Origin: Cellulosimicrobium composti | GTDB lineage: Bacteria; Actinomycetota; Actinomycetes; Actinomycetales; Cellulomonadaceae | Direction of reading: 5' to 3' | Length of the DNA stretch: 64,000 nucleotides | Assembly (NCBI RefSeq): GCF_009711085.1 | Contig: NZ_WMKA01000004.1 | Span: 1-64,000, forward strand | Position numbers and translations under genes: made by a program | Part shown: piece after piece, positions 1 through 8,508 of the stretch | How positions within the stretch are numbered: position 1 is the stretch's first letter | Layout: every line of letters begins with the position of its first letter | The notes under the pieces: generated by a model | Told to the model about the DNA's origin: nothing | Seen by the model: the letters and a program-made list of their open reading frames with translations, nothing else | The model's database searches: none

Positions 1-249
1 CGAGGAACCCGACGATCATGCTGGTGAGAACACCTCTGTGTCGACGTGCAGTCCGTCGACGTGATGCGCAGCCGTGATTGCAGAAATCCTGCACACACGC
101 TGCACGGGGAGTGCTGGAGCTCACGGAGCCCTGCCGACTCCTGCGCCGTTCTCATGCTGCACGCCGTCTTCGACGTCGGCAGCCTTGAGCCAATGACGAA
201 GGCAGGACTCGTGCTCCCGAGGTCCTTGGCCGGATCGAGCTCCTGCCGG
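1..249. other. Left edge, no assignable gene
   Basis: This stretch holds no convincing coding sequence. A minus-strand ATG at 17-19 is preceded, reading leftward, by an AGAGGTG-like ribosome site and opens a frame (M-I-V-G-F-L) that leaves the window at once. It could be the first codons of a small membrane protein, but six residues are not enough to say. The remainder lies downstream of the sigma factor gene and may be the remnant of that gene's missing 3' part, although I could not trace the SnoaL-like domain in any frame. Confidence 0.3.
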
Positions 250-1044
250 TCAGGCGTCGGCGGTCTGCGGTGTTGCGAGAGCCGGAGCGCGCGGACCGCG
301 GCGTGGCCGAGACCCGGCGCGCCGAACGTCCCGGCGGACGGTGCGCGGGCGTCCTCGTCGGGGCTGGTCCGTGCTCGCGGAGACGTCGGCGGCGAGGAAG
401 CGCTCGAAGCGCGCGAGGTCGCCGTCGTGCGTGGCGGCGGTGAGCTCGTCGACGAGCCGCCGGTGCTCGCGGGGGTCGACGGCGACGGCGTCGCGCTGGG
501 CGAGCCGCGCTCGGGCGCGCCGTGCGAGCTGGCGAGTGTTGGCCTCGCTGAGGTCGAGGATCTGCGCGACGTGACGGTGGGGGTACCCGAAGGCCTCGCG
601 CAGGACGTAGATCGCGCGCTCGACGGGCGTGAGCCGTGCGAGGAGCGCGAGAGCCGCGACCTGGATCGCCTCGACGCGCTCGGCGCACGTGGACGGGTCC
701 GGGGACGTGTCGACCGGTTCGGGGATCCACGGCCCGACGCCGGTCTCTCGCCGTGCCCGTGCCGAGGCGCGCACGTTGAGGGCCAGGCGTGTCACCACCG
801 TGGTGAGGAACGCGGCCGAGTTCACGACGCGTGACCGGTCGGTGCCGTGCCACCGCACCCAGGCGTCCTGGACGACGTCCTCCGCCTCCGGGGCGCTGCC
901 GAGGATGCGGTGCGCGACGCCGACGAGCTGCGGCCGGACGGCGAGGAAGTCGGCGAGCGCCTGCGGATCCGGGTCGCGACGGGGTCTCTCCGCCGTCGTC
1001 CCGTGCGCGACGTCACGGATGCTCGTGCGTGCGGTCCTGGACAT
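250..1044 (-). CDS. ECF sigma factor, ECF41/SigJ type, C-terminally shortened
   Basis: This is an RNA polymerase sigma-70 factor of the extracytoplasmic-function class. Region 2 lies at about residues 30-100, with the motif AEDVVQDAWVRW. Region 4 lies at about 125-190, with a helix-turn-helix around HRHVAQILDLSEANTRQLARR. ECF41 proteins normally carry a fused SnoaL-like domain of about 100 residues that controls activity. Here the start of that domain is visible (about residues 195-220, ending in ARFERFLAADV), after which the sequence becomes Arg/Pro-rich and stops. This looks like a frameshift or truncation. The ATG start has a GAGGAG site on the minus strand. The gene is divergent from the MarR regulator at 1211. 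Target promoters are unknown. Confidence 0.75.
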   Translation of the reverse strand: MSRTARTSIRDVAHGTTAERPRRDPDPQALADFLAVRPQLVGVAHRILGSAPEAEDVVQDAWVRWHGTDRSRVVNSAAFLTTVVTRLALNVRASARARRETGVGPWIPEPVDTSPDPSTCAERVEAIQVAALALLARLTPVERAIYVLREAFGYPHRHVAQILDLSEANTRQLARRARARLAQRDAVAVDPREHRRLVDELTAATHDGDLARFERFLAADVSASTDQPRRGRPRTVRRDVRRAGSRPRRGPRAPALATPQTADA

Positions 1045-1133
1045 GACGGGTCTCCTCGCGTGCTGCGCACCTCATGTCGCGGAGCCGTCGGGTCGGTCGC
1101 CGGCGGGTCGCCGGTGACCTCTCGACGTGCCTC

Positions 1134-1199
1134 GTGCTCGATTACCTAGCACACCATTACCTAGTGCACGAGTCAATAGCGCACGCGTACCTCGTGGTA
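1134..1199. promoter_or_regulatory. Divergent operator/promoter region of the MarR and sigma genes
   Basis: The 166-bp spacer between the divergent sigma and MarR genes is less GC-rich than its surroundings. It carries a direct repeat ATTACCTAG at 1141-1149 and 1156-1164, a GTGCT/AGCAC inverted pair at 1134-1138 and 1148-1152, and a TACC/GGTA inverted pair at 1188-1191 and 1196-1199. MarR/OhrR dimers bind such short inverted repeats and usually repress their own promoter, so autoregulation is the simplest reading. No clear -35/-10 pair is assigned. Confidence 0.4.
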
Positions 1200-1210
1200 G
1201 CGTGAAAACC

Positions 1211-1675
1211 GTGACCGAGCAGCAGGGCGGCTCCGTACCGCTCGACGAGATGGTGTGCTTCAACCTCCAGGCCGCGGCACGCGCGGTCACCGCCGTGTAC
1301 CGCCCGCTGCTCGAGCCGCTGGGCGTGACGTACACGCAGTACCTCGTGCTCGCCGTCCTCTGGGAACAGGGCGACAGCGCCGTGCGCGACCTCGTCGCCC
1401 GGCTCCAGCTCGACTACGGCACCCTCACCCCGTTGCTCAAGCGGTTGGAGCAGCGCGGCCTCCTGACCCGGCGACGCAGCGACCAGGACGAGCGGACCGT
1501 CATCGTGTCGCTGACTCCCGAGGGTGACGCGCTGCGCGAGCAGGCCACCGGGATCTACCCGGTGATCTGCGAGACCTTCGGCTTCACGCCCGAACGCGCG
1601 GCCGAGGCGCTCACGGTCCTGACGTCGATCGTCGACCACGCCGCGGGCGCCCACGGCATCGGACCCGACCGGTAG
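1211..1675 (+). CDS. MarR-family regulator, OhrR-like
   Basis: The product is a winged-helix MarR-family repressor of about 154 residues. The segment MVCFNLQAAAR near residue 15 contains the single N-terminal cysteine that OhrR proteins use to sense organic peroxides. The core (TYTQYLVLAVLWE, then GTLTPLLKRLEQRGLL, then DERTVIVSLT) follows the OhrR pattern closely, with the DER wing motif intact. The start is taken as GTG at 1211, because it retains the full N-terminal helix; an internal ATG at 1250 would remove it. There is no strong ribosome site. No ohr peroxidase gene lies next to it, so its target may be the divergent sigma gene, itself, or something distant. Family assignment is firm; peroxide sensing is inferred from the cysteine. 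Confidence 0.85.
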   Translation: MTEQQGGSVPLDEMVCFNLQAAARAVTAVYRPLLEPLGVTYTQYLVLAVLWEQGDSAVRDLVARLQLDYGTLTPLLKRLEQRGLLTRRRSDQDERTVIVSLTPEGDALREQATGIYPVICETFGFTPERAAEALTVLTSIVDHAAGAHGIGPDR

Positions 1676-1745
1676 GGGGCGGGCCGCACGCAGTGACGCG
1701 GACGCGATCGCCGGTCGCGCCGGGCGGGACGCCCCGGTGGCGACG

Positions 1746-1883
1746 ATGAACGCCTACCGCGACCTCGCGGCGGGCCGACGGCACGCCGCCCGCGCCTGGC
1801 CGCACGTCGTCGACGCCAGGGACCGGTTGCTGTCGACAGGGCCCGATCCTTCCCCTGAGTCCACGCCACGGGAGCACCCATGA
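1746..1883 (+). CDS. Possible 45-residue leader ORF overlapping the SGNH gene
   Basis: A short frame starts at an ATG (MNAYRDLAAGRRHAARAW...) and ends at TGA within an ATGA overlap with the start of the SGNH hydrolase at 1880. The arrangement would allow translational coupling. The peptide is Arg/Ala-rich with no recognisable family or signal sequence, and no clear ribosome site precedes it. It may be a real small protein, a coupling leader, or chance in a GC-rich sequence. Confidence 0.25.
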   Translation: MNAYRDLAAGRRHAARAWPHVVDARDRLLSTGPDPSPESTPREHP

Positions 1884-3085
1884 CCGAGCACACCTGGACC
1901 TCCGTCCCCCTGACCGACGAGTACGTGCGGGGCGCGGCGCGCCTCGAGCGCACCGCCCGCGGCGTCGCACCGCACCGGCTGCCGGAGCGAGCGGTGTCCC
2001 AGGCCGCCGACCCGCAGCTCTCGATGGTCGAGGCGCAGCCCTCCGGCGTGCGTGTCGCCCTGCGCACCGCGGCGACGGCCGTGCAGGTCGTCGGCTTCCG
2101 CTCCCGCGTGACGTACACGGGCGTGCCGCCGCGCCCGGACGGGGTCGTCGACCTCGTCGTGGACGAGGAGGCGGTCGCGCACGCGACGACGTCGGGCGGC
2201 TCGACGACCGTCGTCGACATGGCCACGGGAAGCACGACGTCGGACGAGGGGGAGGACTTCACCCTCACGTTCGACGGTCTCGCACCGGGGGCGAAGGACG
2301 TCGAGCTCTGGTTGCCTCACAACGAGATCGTCGAGGTCGTCGACGTCCGCGCCGACGCCCCGGTCGCGCCCGTGCCCGACGCGCGGCCGCGCTGGGTCCA
2401 CCACGGCAGCTCGATCAGCCACGGCTCCAACGCGACCCGGCCCACCGGCGTCTGGCCCGTGGTCGCGGCGCGCCGGGCCGGCGTGGACCTGACGAACCTC
2501 GGCCTCGGCGGCAGTGCGCTCCTCGACCCGTTCCTGGCGCGCACGATCCGGGACACCTCGGCCGACGTCATCAGCGTCAAGATGGGGATCAACCTCGTCA
2601 ACGCCGACCTCATGCGGATGCGCGCCTTCCGGGCCGCGCTGCACGGGTTCCTCGACACGATCCGCGACGGCCACCCGACGACGCCCCTGCTCGTCGTGTC
2701 GCCCATCTTCTGCGCGATCCACGAGACCACCCCCGGCCCCGGCGCGTTCGACCTCGAGGCGCTCGCGGAGGGCAGGGTCGCGTTCCGGGCGACCGGCGAC
2801 CCGGCCGACGTCGCGGGCGGGCGGCTGACCCTGACGACGGTCCGCGCCGAGATCGCGCGCATCGTCGAGGAGCGTCGTGCCGACGACCCGAACCTGCACC
2901 ACCTCGACGGCCTCGTCCTGTACGGCGAGGAGGACGCCGCGCTGCGGCCGTTGACCGACGCCCTGCACCCGGGCGCGGAGACGCACCGGATCATGGGCGA
3001 GCGCTTCGCCGACGAGGTCTTCGTGCGCGGACCCTTCGCCGACGTGGTCCGGGGTCGGGCGACGACGCCCGCCGCCCGGGGCTGA
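1880..3085 (+). CDS. SGNH/GDSL-family hydrolase with N-terminal beta domain
   Basis: This 401-residue protein has an SGNH hydrolase domain at about residues 170-395, preceded by a beta-rich domain of about 165 residues. The family blocks are visible: GSSISHGS (block I, nucleophile Ser), LGLGGSALLDPF (block II, Gly), VKMGINLVN (block III, Asn) and DALHPGAETH (block V, Asp and His). Two-domain SGNH proteins of this kind are mostly esterases or deacetylases acting on acylated carbohydrates. There is no signal peptide, so it probably acts in the cytoplasm on an imported acylated sugar or small ester. A GGGAG sequence lies just upstream of the ATG. Its substrate cannot be read from the sequence, but proximity to the GH101 gene makes a glycan O-acetyl esterase worth considering. 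Confidence 0.8.
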   Translation: MTEHTWTSVPLTDEYVRGAARLERTARGVAPHRLPERAVSQAADPQLSMVEAQPSGVRVALRTAATAVQVVGFRSRVTYTGVPPRPDGVVDLVVDEEAVAHATTSGGSTTVVDMATGSTTSDEGEDFTLTFDGLAPGAKDVELWLPHNEIVEVVDVRADAPVAPVPDARPRWVHHGSSISHGSNATRPTGVWPVVAARRAGVDLTNLGLGGSALLDPFLARTIRDTSADVISVKMGINLVNADLMRMRAFRAALHGFLDTIRDGHPTTPLLVVSPIFCAIHETTPGPGAFDLEALAEGRVAFRATGDPADVAGGRLTLTTVRAEIARIVEERRADDPNLHHLDGLVLYGEEDAALRPLTDALHPGAETHRIMGERFADEVFVRGPFADVVRGRATTPAARG

Positions 3086-3160
3086 GCGGGTCACCAGGGC
3101 GGGTGTTGCCCGGGCGGGCGCCGCGCCGTCGTCGTGGAGGCACCCGGCGGGCGGTCGCGC

Positions 3161-3562
3161 TCAGGCGGACGGGAGCTCGGTGGCCTTGTCCCACGCGCCG
3201 ACGACGCGACCGTCGCCGGTCTCGAGGCGGAACGGGGCGAGGGGCAGGTTCCCCGCGCGCCGGCGCGCCCGGAGCACGTCGAGCGCGGCGCCGTCGTCGG
3301 CCGCGCCGAACGGCTCCCCGCGGCGCGCCCCGCTCGCGGTGACGACGAGGTACGTCGCGAGCGCGTCGTCGTCGTGGTGGACCTGCTCGGCGAGCGCCGC
3401 GACCTCCTGCGCGAGCTCGAGGCTCGGCAGCGCGGCCCAGGTGCGCCGGGGCCCGTCGAGGGTCCACGTGCCGTCGTCGTCCTGACGCGCGACGTACTCG
3501 CGCGCGTCGTTGAGCGCGCGCCAGGTCGAGGCGTCGAGTGCGGTCCAGGTGAGCATGTTCAT
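3161..3562 (-). CDS. Hypothetical protein, 133 residues
   Basis: I do not recognise this family. The product is a soluble acidic protein beginning MNMLTWTALDASTW, without signal peptide or membrane segment. It has an alternating strand/helix look (REYVARQDDDGTWTLDG, then LELAQEVAALAEQ), and its C-terminal part refers back to the start with FRLETGDGRVVGAWDKATEL. Codon use is normal for the window and the frame has good third-position GC, so it is probably a real gene. It is convergent with the SGNH hydrolase gene and shows no operon partner. Confidence 0.55.
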   Translation of the reverse strand: MNMLTWTALDASTWRALNDAREYVARQDDDGTWTLDGPRRTWAALPSLELAQEVAALAEQVHHDDDALATYLVVTASGARRGEPFGAADDGAALDVLRARRRAGNLPLAPFRLETGDGRVVGAWDKATELPSA

Positions 3563-4119
3563 GGCGTCGTCCTGGGTCGGGCGGCGGCCTGGACTCTCGT
3601 CGGTCGAGCGTCTCCCCCTGCCTCCGGGTGCGACCCATCAGGCAGCGTACGCGCCGGGCGACCCCGGCGTGTCCTCCCAGAGGCGGACTTGTGCTCGTCC
3701 GCTCGGCGTATCCGGTCGACGGCGTCAGGCGCTGCTCACGCGGCGCGGCTCGCCCGGTCGTGGGTCAGGTGGGCGGGGGAGCGGTGCTCGCCCGGACGAC
3801 GAGCTCGGGGCGCACGACCTCGGGCTCGTGGACCGTCTGCGGGTCCGTGACCAGCGCGACGACGTGCTCGACGGCGCGTCGACCGGACCTTGGGGAGCGG
3901 GAGGAGTACGTCGAGGTGCTCTGACCCGCCGCGACGCCGCCCGACGGCGGCGCCGCCCGGTCGCTCGCGCACCGTCGCCCGAACGCCCGCAGCCCACGCA
4001 CCGCAGCCCGACCGGCTGCGGCCCGGACGTCCCGCGCCCGGACCGCGCCGCCGCAGACCGCACGACCGCACACCGGTCGACGTCGCGTCGCGTCGCCGAC
4101 CCTGATCGAAGGAGCTCAG
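3563..4119. other. Gap holding a regulator remnant upstream of GH101
   Basis: This 557-bp gap contains the LacI-type tail described separately (about 3765-3923) and otherwise no convincing gene. The part nearest GH101 (about 3924-4119) is extremely GC-rich and low in AT content. I see no palindromic operator in it. An AAGGAGCTC ribosome site ends about 7 bases before the GH101 ATG. Confidence 0.5.
3765..3923 (-). pseudogene. Remnant of a LacI-family regulator (C-terminal tail)
   Basis: On the minus strand the last 40 or so residues of this frame, RRAVEHVVALVTDP followed by VVRPELVVRASTAPP, match the very C-terminus of LacI/PurR-type regulators. In these the pattern is GRRAVE, then a loop, then LPTELVVRxSTAPP, then the stop. 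Upstream of this the reading becomes Arg/Ser-rich and unrelated, and no helix-turn-helix or periplasmic-binding-like domain is present in any frame. The fragment therefore looks like the surviving 3' end of a deleted regulator gene. It sits divergently to the GH101 gene, which is where a local repressor of GH101 would be expected. Confidence 0.6.
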
Positions 4120-7100
4120 ATGGCCCGATCGTCCAGACCCCCCGCCGGCGTCCCCGGGGGTCCCCCCGCGCGGCGCCGCCTCACGGCCCGGGGGCTCGTC
4201 GCGCTCGCGACCGTCCCGATCCTGGGGCTGCCCCTCGTCGCGGTCCCCGCGCACGCGGGCCCCGGCGCCACCACCACCGCGGTGGCCGGCCCGGCGTCGT
4301 CCCTCGCCGCGGCGGCGCTCGCGGCCGAGAACGCCGCCGACGGCGCGATCACCCTCGCGTCGGACGAGCTGGAGGTGCAGGTCGCGGACGACTTCCCGCG
4401 CGTCCTCACCTACACCGACCGCGCGACGGGAGCGAACCTCGCCGGCTCGACCCGGCCCGTGACCCAGGTCCTCCTCAACGGCACGGCGCGCGCCGTGACG
4501 GGCGAGGTCGTCGCGCAGTCCGACGGCGCGACGGCCTACCGCCTGACGTTCCCCGACCTGGAGGGCGTGACGATCGACGCGTCGCTCACGGTGGAGGGGC
4601 GCACGGTCACGTTCGAGGTCACGGGCATCGAGGACACCGCGGCGTTCCGCGTCGCGAGCCTCGAGATCCCGGGCCACGACCTGCTGTCCGTCGCGTCGGC
4701 CGACGACGGCGCGAACGTCGCGACCGCCGTCATCAGCCCGGACCGCGGCTCGGTGGGCGACACCTTCACCCCGGTCACCGCGCAGACGCCGACGAACGCG
4801 AACCCCGTGGGCTCGGCGTACGCGATCGTGTCGACCTCGGGCCTCGCCGCGTCGATCGTCACGAACAGCGTGTACGACGAGGCGTCCGGCAAGGCCGCGA
4901 ACGAGGGCAACCGGCTCCAGCGCCAGGCCTTCGCCGCGGACGGCGGCGTGCGCGTCGGCGTGTGGTCCGGCGCGTGGACGTACCGCGCGCAGGGCTCGCC
5001 GACCACGGAGGAGCTCCCGCGCGCGACGGTCGTCGTGACGCCGGACGCGAACGACGACGGCACGGTCGACTGGCAGGACGGCGCGATCGCGTACCGCACC
5101 GTCGCGCCCAAGGCGCTCGGCGCCGACCAGGTGCCGGACCGCGTCGTCTCGCACATCCCGTTCAACTTCGCCTCGCAGGCGACGCACCCGTTCCTGCGCA
5201 CGCTCGACGACGTCAAGCGCATCTCGCTCGCGACCGACGGCCTCGGGCAGATGGCCCTGCTCAAGGGGTACGGCTCCGAGGGGCACGACTCCGCGCACCC
5301 CGACTACGGCGGCAACTACAACGAGCGCGCCGGCGGCCTCGACGACCTGCGCGAGCTGCTGGTCGAGGGCGGCGAGTGGAACGCGGACTTCGGCGTCCAC
5401 ATCAACGCGACCGAGTCGTACGCCGAGGCGAACGCGTTCTCCGACGAGCTCGTCGACGCCGGGGCCAAGGGCTGGAACTGGCTCGGGCAGTCGTACTACA
5501 TCGACCAGCGCCGCGACATCAACAGCGGCGACCTCGCGTCGCGCATCGGGCAGCTCGCCGACGAGACCGGCGGCGACCTCGACATGCTCTACGTGGACGT
5601 CTACTACAACTACGGGTGGCAGGCCCGGGCGCTCGCGAACACGGCGCGCGAGAACGGCTTCTCGATCGCGTCGGAGTGGTCCGACAAGTTCGAGGCCGAC
5701 TCCCTGTGGAGCCACTGGTCCGCGGACGAGAACTACGGCGGCGCGACGAACAAGGGGCTCAACTCGCAGATCGTCCGCTTCGTCCGCAACGCGGAGAAGG
5801 ACACGTGGAACCCGCACCCGCTGCTCGGGAACGCGCGGATCGTCGAGTTCGAGGGCTGGACGGGCCAGGTCGACTGGAACGCGTTCTACCGCAACGTGTG
5901 GCAGACGAACGTGCCCACCAAGTTCCTCCAGCACCACGAGATCGTGCGCTGGGACGACGACGAGATCGCCTTCACGGACGGCGTGACCGCGCGCGGCACG
6001 ACCGCTGCGAACCGCGAGATCCTCGTGGGCGACGCGGTGGTCGCGCGCGGCGGGACGTACCTGCTGCCGTGGTCGGCCACCGACGCCCCGGGCGTCGAGG
6101 GCGAGGCCGCGGACGGCCAGAAGCTCTACCACTACAACCCGTCCGGCGGCGCCACGACGTGGACGCTCCCCGCGGACCTCGCGGGCGCGACGTCGCTCAC
6201 GCAGTACCGCCTCACGGACACGGGCCGCGTCGAGGTCGGGTCCGTCCCGGTCACGGGCGGGCAGGTCACGGTCCAGGCCGACGCGAACCAGCCGTACGTG
6301 CTGTACCCGGTGGGCGTGCCGCAGGCCGCCGACGTCGACGCGGACTGGGGCCAGGGGACCGGCATCGTCGACCCGGGCTTCAACGCGGGCGACCTCGACG
6401 CCTACGACACGACGGGTGACGTGAGCGTCGAGCGCCTGTCCAACGGCCAGCACGTCGCCGCGCTCGGCGCGGGCGAGGCGTCGCTGTCGCAGGAGCTCGG
6501 CGAGCTCGAGCCCGGCACGTACGCCGCGAGCGCGTGGGTCGAGGTCGCGCCCGGCGCGTCGCGCCCGACGACGCTGCGCGTGAGCGGCGACGGCGTCGAG
6601 GAGGCGAGCGTCGTCGTCGAGCGGTCGACCGCGAAGAACCTCGTCGCGGCCGACGACAAGCACAGCCGGTACTTCCAGCGCGTCCAGGTCGAGGTCGACG
6701 TCACCCGGACGACCCGGCCGGTGCTGAGCGTCGAGGCCGGCGCGGGCACCGCCGTCGTGCGGGTCGACGACCTGCGCGTCGTGGCGACCGAGCGGGCCGA
6801 GGTGCCCGACGGCCTCGCCGAGGACGGCTCGACCGTCGTCGCGTTCGAGGACTTCGAGTCCGTCCCGCAGGGCTGGGGGCCGTTCGTCAAGGGCGACGCG
6901 GGCGGCGTGACCGACCCGCGCACGCACGTCGCGAAGCGCAACGCGCCGTACACGCAGGCCGGCTGGAACGGCAAGCGCGTCGACGACGTGATCGGCGGCG
7001 ACTGGTCGCTCAAGGCGCACGAGGAGAACCAGGGCCTCGTCTACCGCACGGTCCCGCACACGGTCCGCTTCGAGGCGGGCCACCGCTACCGCGTGAGCTT

Positions 7101-8460
7101 CGACCACCAGAACGGTCGCGGCGGCCTCTACACGTGGGTGACGGGCTACGACTCGGTCGCGAGCGGGTCGCCGGTCTCCGTCGAGACGCGCGCGACGCCG
7201 CTCGGCGAGCAGCGCACGACCGCGCGGTTCAGCGAGGAGGTCGTCGCGAGCGCGTGCGGCGACACCTGGGTCGGGCTGCGCAAGGCCAGCGGCGGCGGCG
7301 ACCAGGCCGACATGATCCTCGACGACTTCCTCGTCGAGGACCTGGGCCCGGCCGAGGCCGTCCCGGCCTGCGCGTCCCTCACCGTCTCGGGCGGCACGTC
7401 CGCGCTCGAGCCGGACACCGCGAACACCGTGACCACGCGCCTGCAGGTGCACGAGCCCGCCGCGGTGAGCGACGTCGTCGTGAGCCTCGACGTGCCCGAC
7501 GGCTGGGAGGTCGAGGCCACGGGCGCCACGACCGCCGCCACCCTGCCCGCCGGCGGCGTGCTCACCACGACGTGGACCGTGACCCCGCGCGGCGACCTCA
7601 CGGCGCAGGCGTACCGCCTCGACGCGAGCGCGTCGTACGCGACGACGGTCGACCCGGTGGGCGAGCGCACGACGACCGCCTCGCGCGACGTGTACGTCGT
7701 CGTGCCGCCGTCGGCGGGCGAGCACTGGGTCTCCGACCTGCCGTTCGTGTCGTCGACCAACGGCTGGGGGCCGGTCGAGCGCGACCTGTCCAACGGCGAG
7801 CAGGGCGAGGGCGACGGCACGCCGCTCTCGCTGCGCGGCACCGTCTACCCCAAGGGCGTGGGCGCGCACGCGAACGGCACCGTGCGCCTGTTCCTCGGCG
7901 AGCGCTGCGAGGCGTTCACGGCGACCGTCGGCGTGGACGACGTCCAGTCGCGCGGCTCCGTGGTGTTCGAGGTGCTCGGCGACGGCACGTCCGTCGTGAA
8001 GACGCCCGTGCTCCGCGGCGGCGGCGCGACGCAGGACCTCGCGCTCGACGTCACGGGCGTGCGGTACCTCGACCTCGTGGTCACCGACGGCGGCGACGGC
8101 AACGGCAACGACCACGCCGACTGGGCCGCCGCGAAGGTGACGTGCGCGGGCGGCGTCGAGCCGGAGCCCGAGCTGCCCGTCCAGGTGACGGCGGAGCCGC
8201 GGTGCCTCGCGGGCACGGCGTACGTCGCGGTGCGCGCGACGAACGCCGCCGACGTCGCGGTGTCGGCGCGCCTGGTGACGGCGTTCGGCGAGAAGGCGTT
8301 CGACGCCGTCGAGCCGGGCAAGGCCGCCTACCAGTCGTTCGCGACGCGCGCGGCGTCGGTCGACGGCGGGACGGTGACCGTGGAGGTCGCGGGCACCGTC
8401 GACGGCGTCGAGGTCTCCGGCAGCGCGGAGGCGTCGTACGACGCGCTGAGCTGCGCCTGA
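4120..8460 (+). CDS. Secreted GH101 endo-alpha-N-acetylgalactosaminidase
   Basis: This enzyme releases Gal-beta-1,3-GalNAc (core 1) from Ser/Thr of mucin-type glycoproteins. The 1,446-residue protein has an Arg-rich signal peptide (cleavage near AHAGPG). An N-terminal beta domain is followed by the GH101 barrel at about residues 335-650. The barrel carries GNYNERAGG, the likely nucleophile Asp493 in LYVDVYY, the likely acid/base Glu519 in ASEWSDKF, and KFLQHHEIVRWDDDE. Next come a galactose-binding-like domain (about 905-1085), a NEW3-like beta domain (about 1085-1200), an NPCBM domain (about 1203-1350), and a C-terminal module beginning near residue 1354 (PRCLAG to AYQSFATR) that recurs in three other hydrolases of this window. 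No membrane anchor is seen. Family assignment is strong; catalytic residues are placed by motif, not alignment. Confidence 0.93.
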   Translation: MARSSRPPAGVPGGPPARRRLTARGLVALATVPILGLPLVAVPAHAGPGATTTAVAGPASSLAAAALAAENAADGAITLASDELEVQVADDFPRVLTYTDRATGANLAGSTRPVTQVLLNGTARAVTGEVVAQSDGATAYRLTFPDLEGVTIDASLTVEGRTVTFEVTGIEDTAAFRVASLEIPGHDLLSVASADDGANVATAVISPDRGSVGDTFTPVTAQTPTNANPVGSAYAIVSTSGLAASIVTNSVYDEASGKAANEGNRLQRQAFAADGGVRVGVWSGAWTYRAQGSPTTEELPRATVVVTPDANDDGTVDWQDGAIAYRTVAPKALGADQVPDRVVSHIPFNFASQATHPFLRTLDDVKRISLATDGLGQMALLKGYGSEGHDSAHPDYGGNYNERAGGLDDLRELLVEGGEWNADFGVHINATESYAEANAFSDELVDAGAKGWNWLGQSYYIDQRRDINSGDLASRIGQLADETGGDLDMLYVDVYYNYGWQARALANTARENGFSIASEWSDKFEADSLWSHWSADENYGGATNKGLNSQIVRFVRNAEKDTWNPHPLLGNARIVEFEGWTGQVDWNAFYRNVWQTNVPTKFLQHHEIVRWDDDEIAFTDGVTARGTTAANREILVGDAVVARGGTYLLPWSATDAPGVEGEAADGQKLYHYNPSGGATTWTLPADLAGATSLTQYRLTDTGRVEVGSVPVTGGQVTVQADANQPYVLYPVGVPQAADVDADWGQGTGIVDPGFNAGDLDAYDTTGDVSVERLSNGQHVAALGAGEASLSQELGELEPGTYAASAWVEVAPGASRPTTLRVSGDGVEEASVVVERSTAKNLVAADDKHSRYFQRVQVEVDVTRTTRPVLSVEAGAGTAVVRVDDLRVVATERAEVPDGLAEDGSTVVAFEDFESVPQGWGPFVKGDAGGVTDPRTHVAKRNAPYTQAGWNGKRVDDVIGGDWSLKAHEENQGLVYRTVPHTVRFEAGHRYRVSFDHQNGRGGLYTWVTGYDSVASGSPVSVETRATPLGEQRTTARFSEEVVASACGDTWVGLRKASGGGDQADMILDDFLVEDLGPAEAVPACASLTVSGGTSALEPDTANTVTTRLQVHEPAAVSDVVVSLDVPDGWEVEATGATTAATLPAGGVLTTTWTVTPRGDLTAQAYRLDASASYATTVDPVGERTTTASRDVYVVVPPSAGEHWVSDLPFVSSTNGWGPVERDLSNGEQGEGDGTPLSLRGTVYPKGVGAHANGTVRLFLGERCEAFTATVGVDDVQSRGSVVFEVLGDGTSVVKTPVLRGGGATQDLALDVTGVRYLDLVVTDGGDGNGNDHADWAAAKVTCAGGVEPEPELPVQVTAEPRCLAGTAYVAVRATNAADVAVSARLVTAFGEKAFDAVEPGKAAYQSFATRAASVDGGTVTVEVAGTVDGVEVSGSAEASYDALSCA

Positions 8461-8465
8461 CGGCG

Positions 8466-8508
8466 CGCGCCGGCCGCGCCCTCCCTCGCGGGGGGCGCGG
8501 CCGGCGCG
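8466..8508 (+). terminator. Terminator hairpin after GH101
   Basis: A perfect 16-bp inverted repeat (8466-8481 with 8493-8508) with an 11-base loop starts five bases after the GH101 stop codon. No T-run follows, as is common in high-GC actinobacteria. The LuxR gene ends at 8621 from the other side, so the hairpin may serve both convergent genes. Confidence 0.75.

Noticed and set aside
46-834. A plus-strand frame covering the ECF sigma gene
   Set aside because: It is the antisense of the sigma factor, with no recognisable domain; the minus-strand frame has clear sigma regions 2 and 4.
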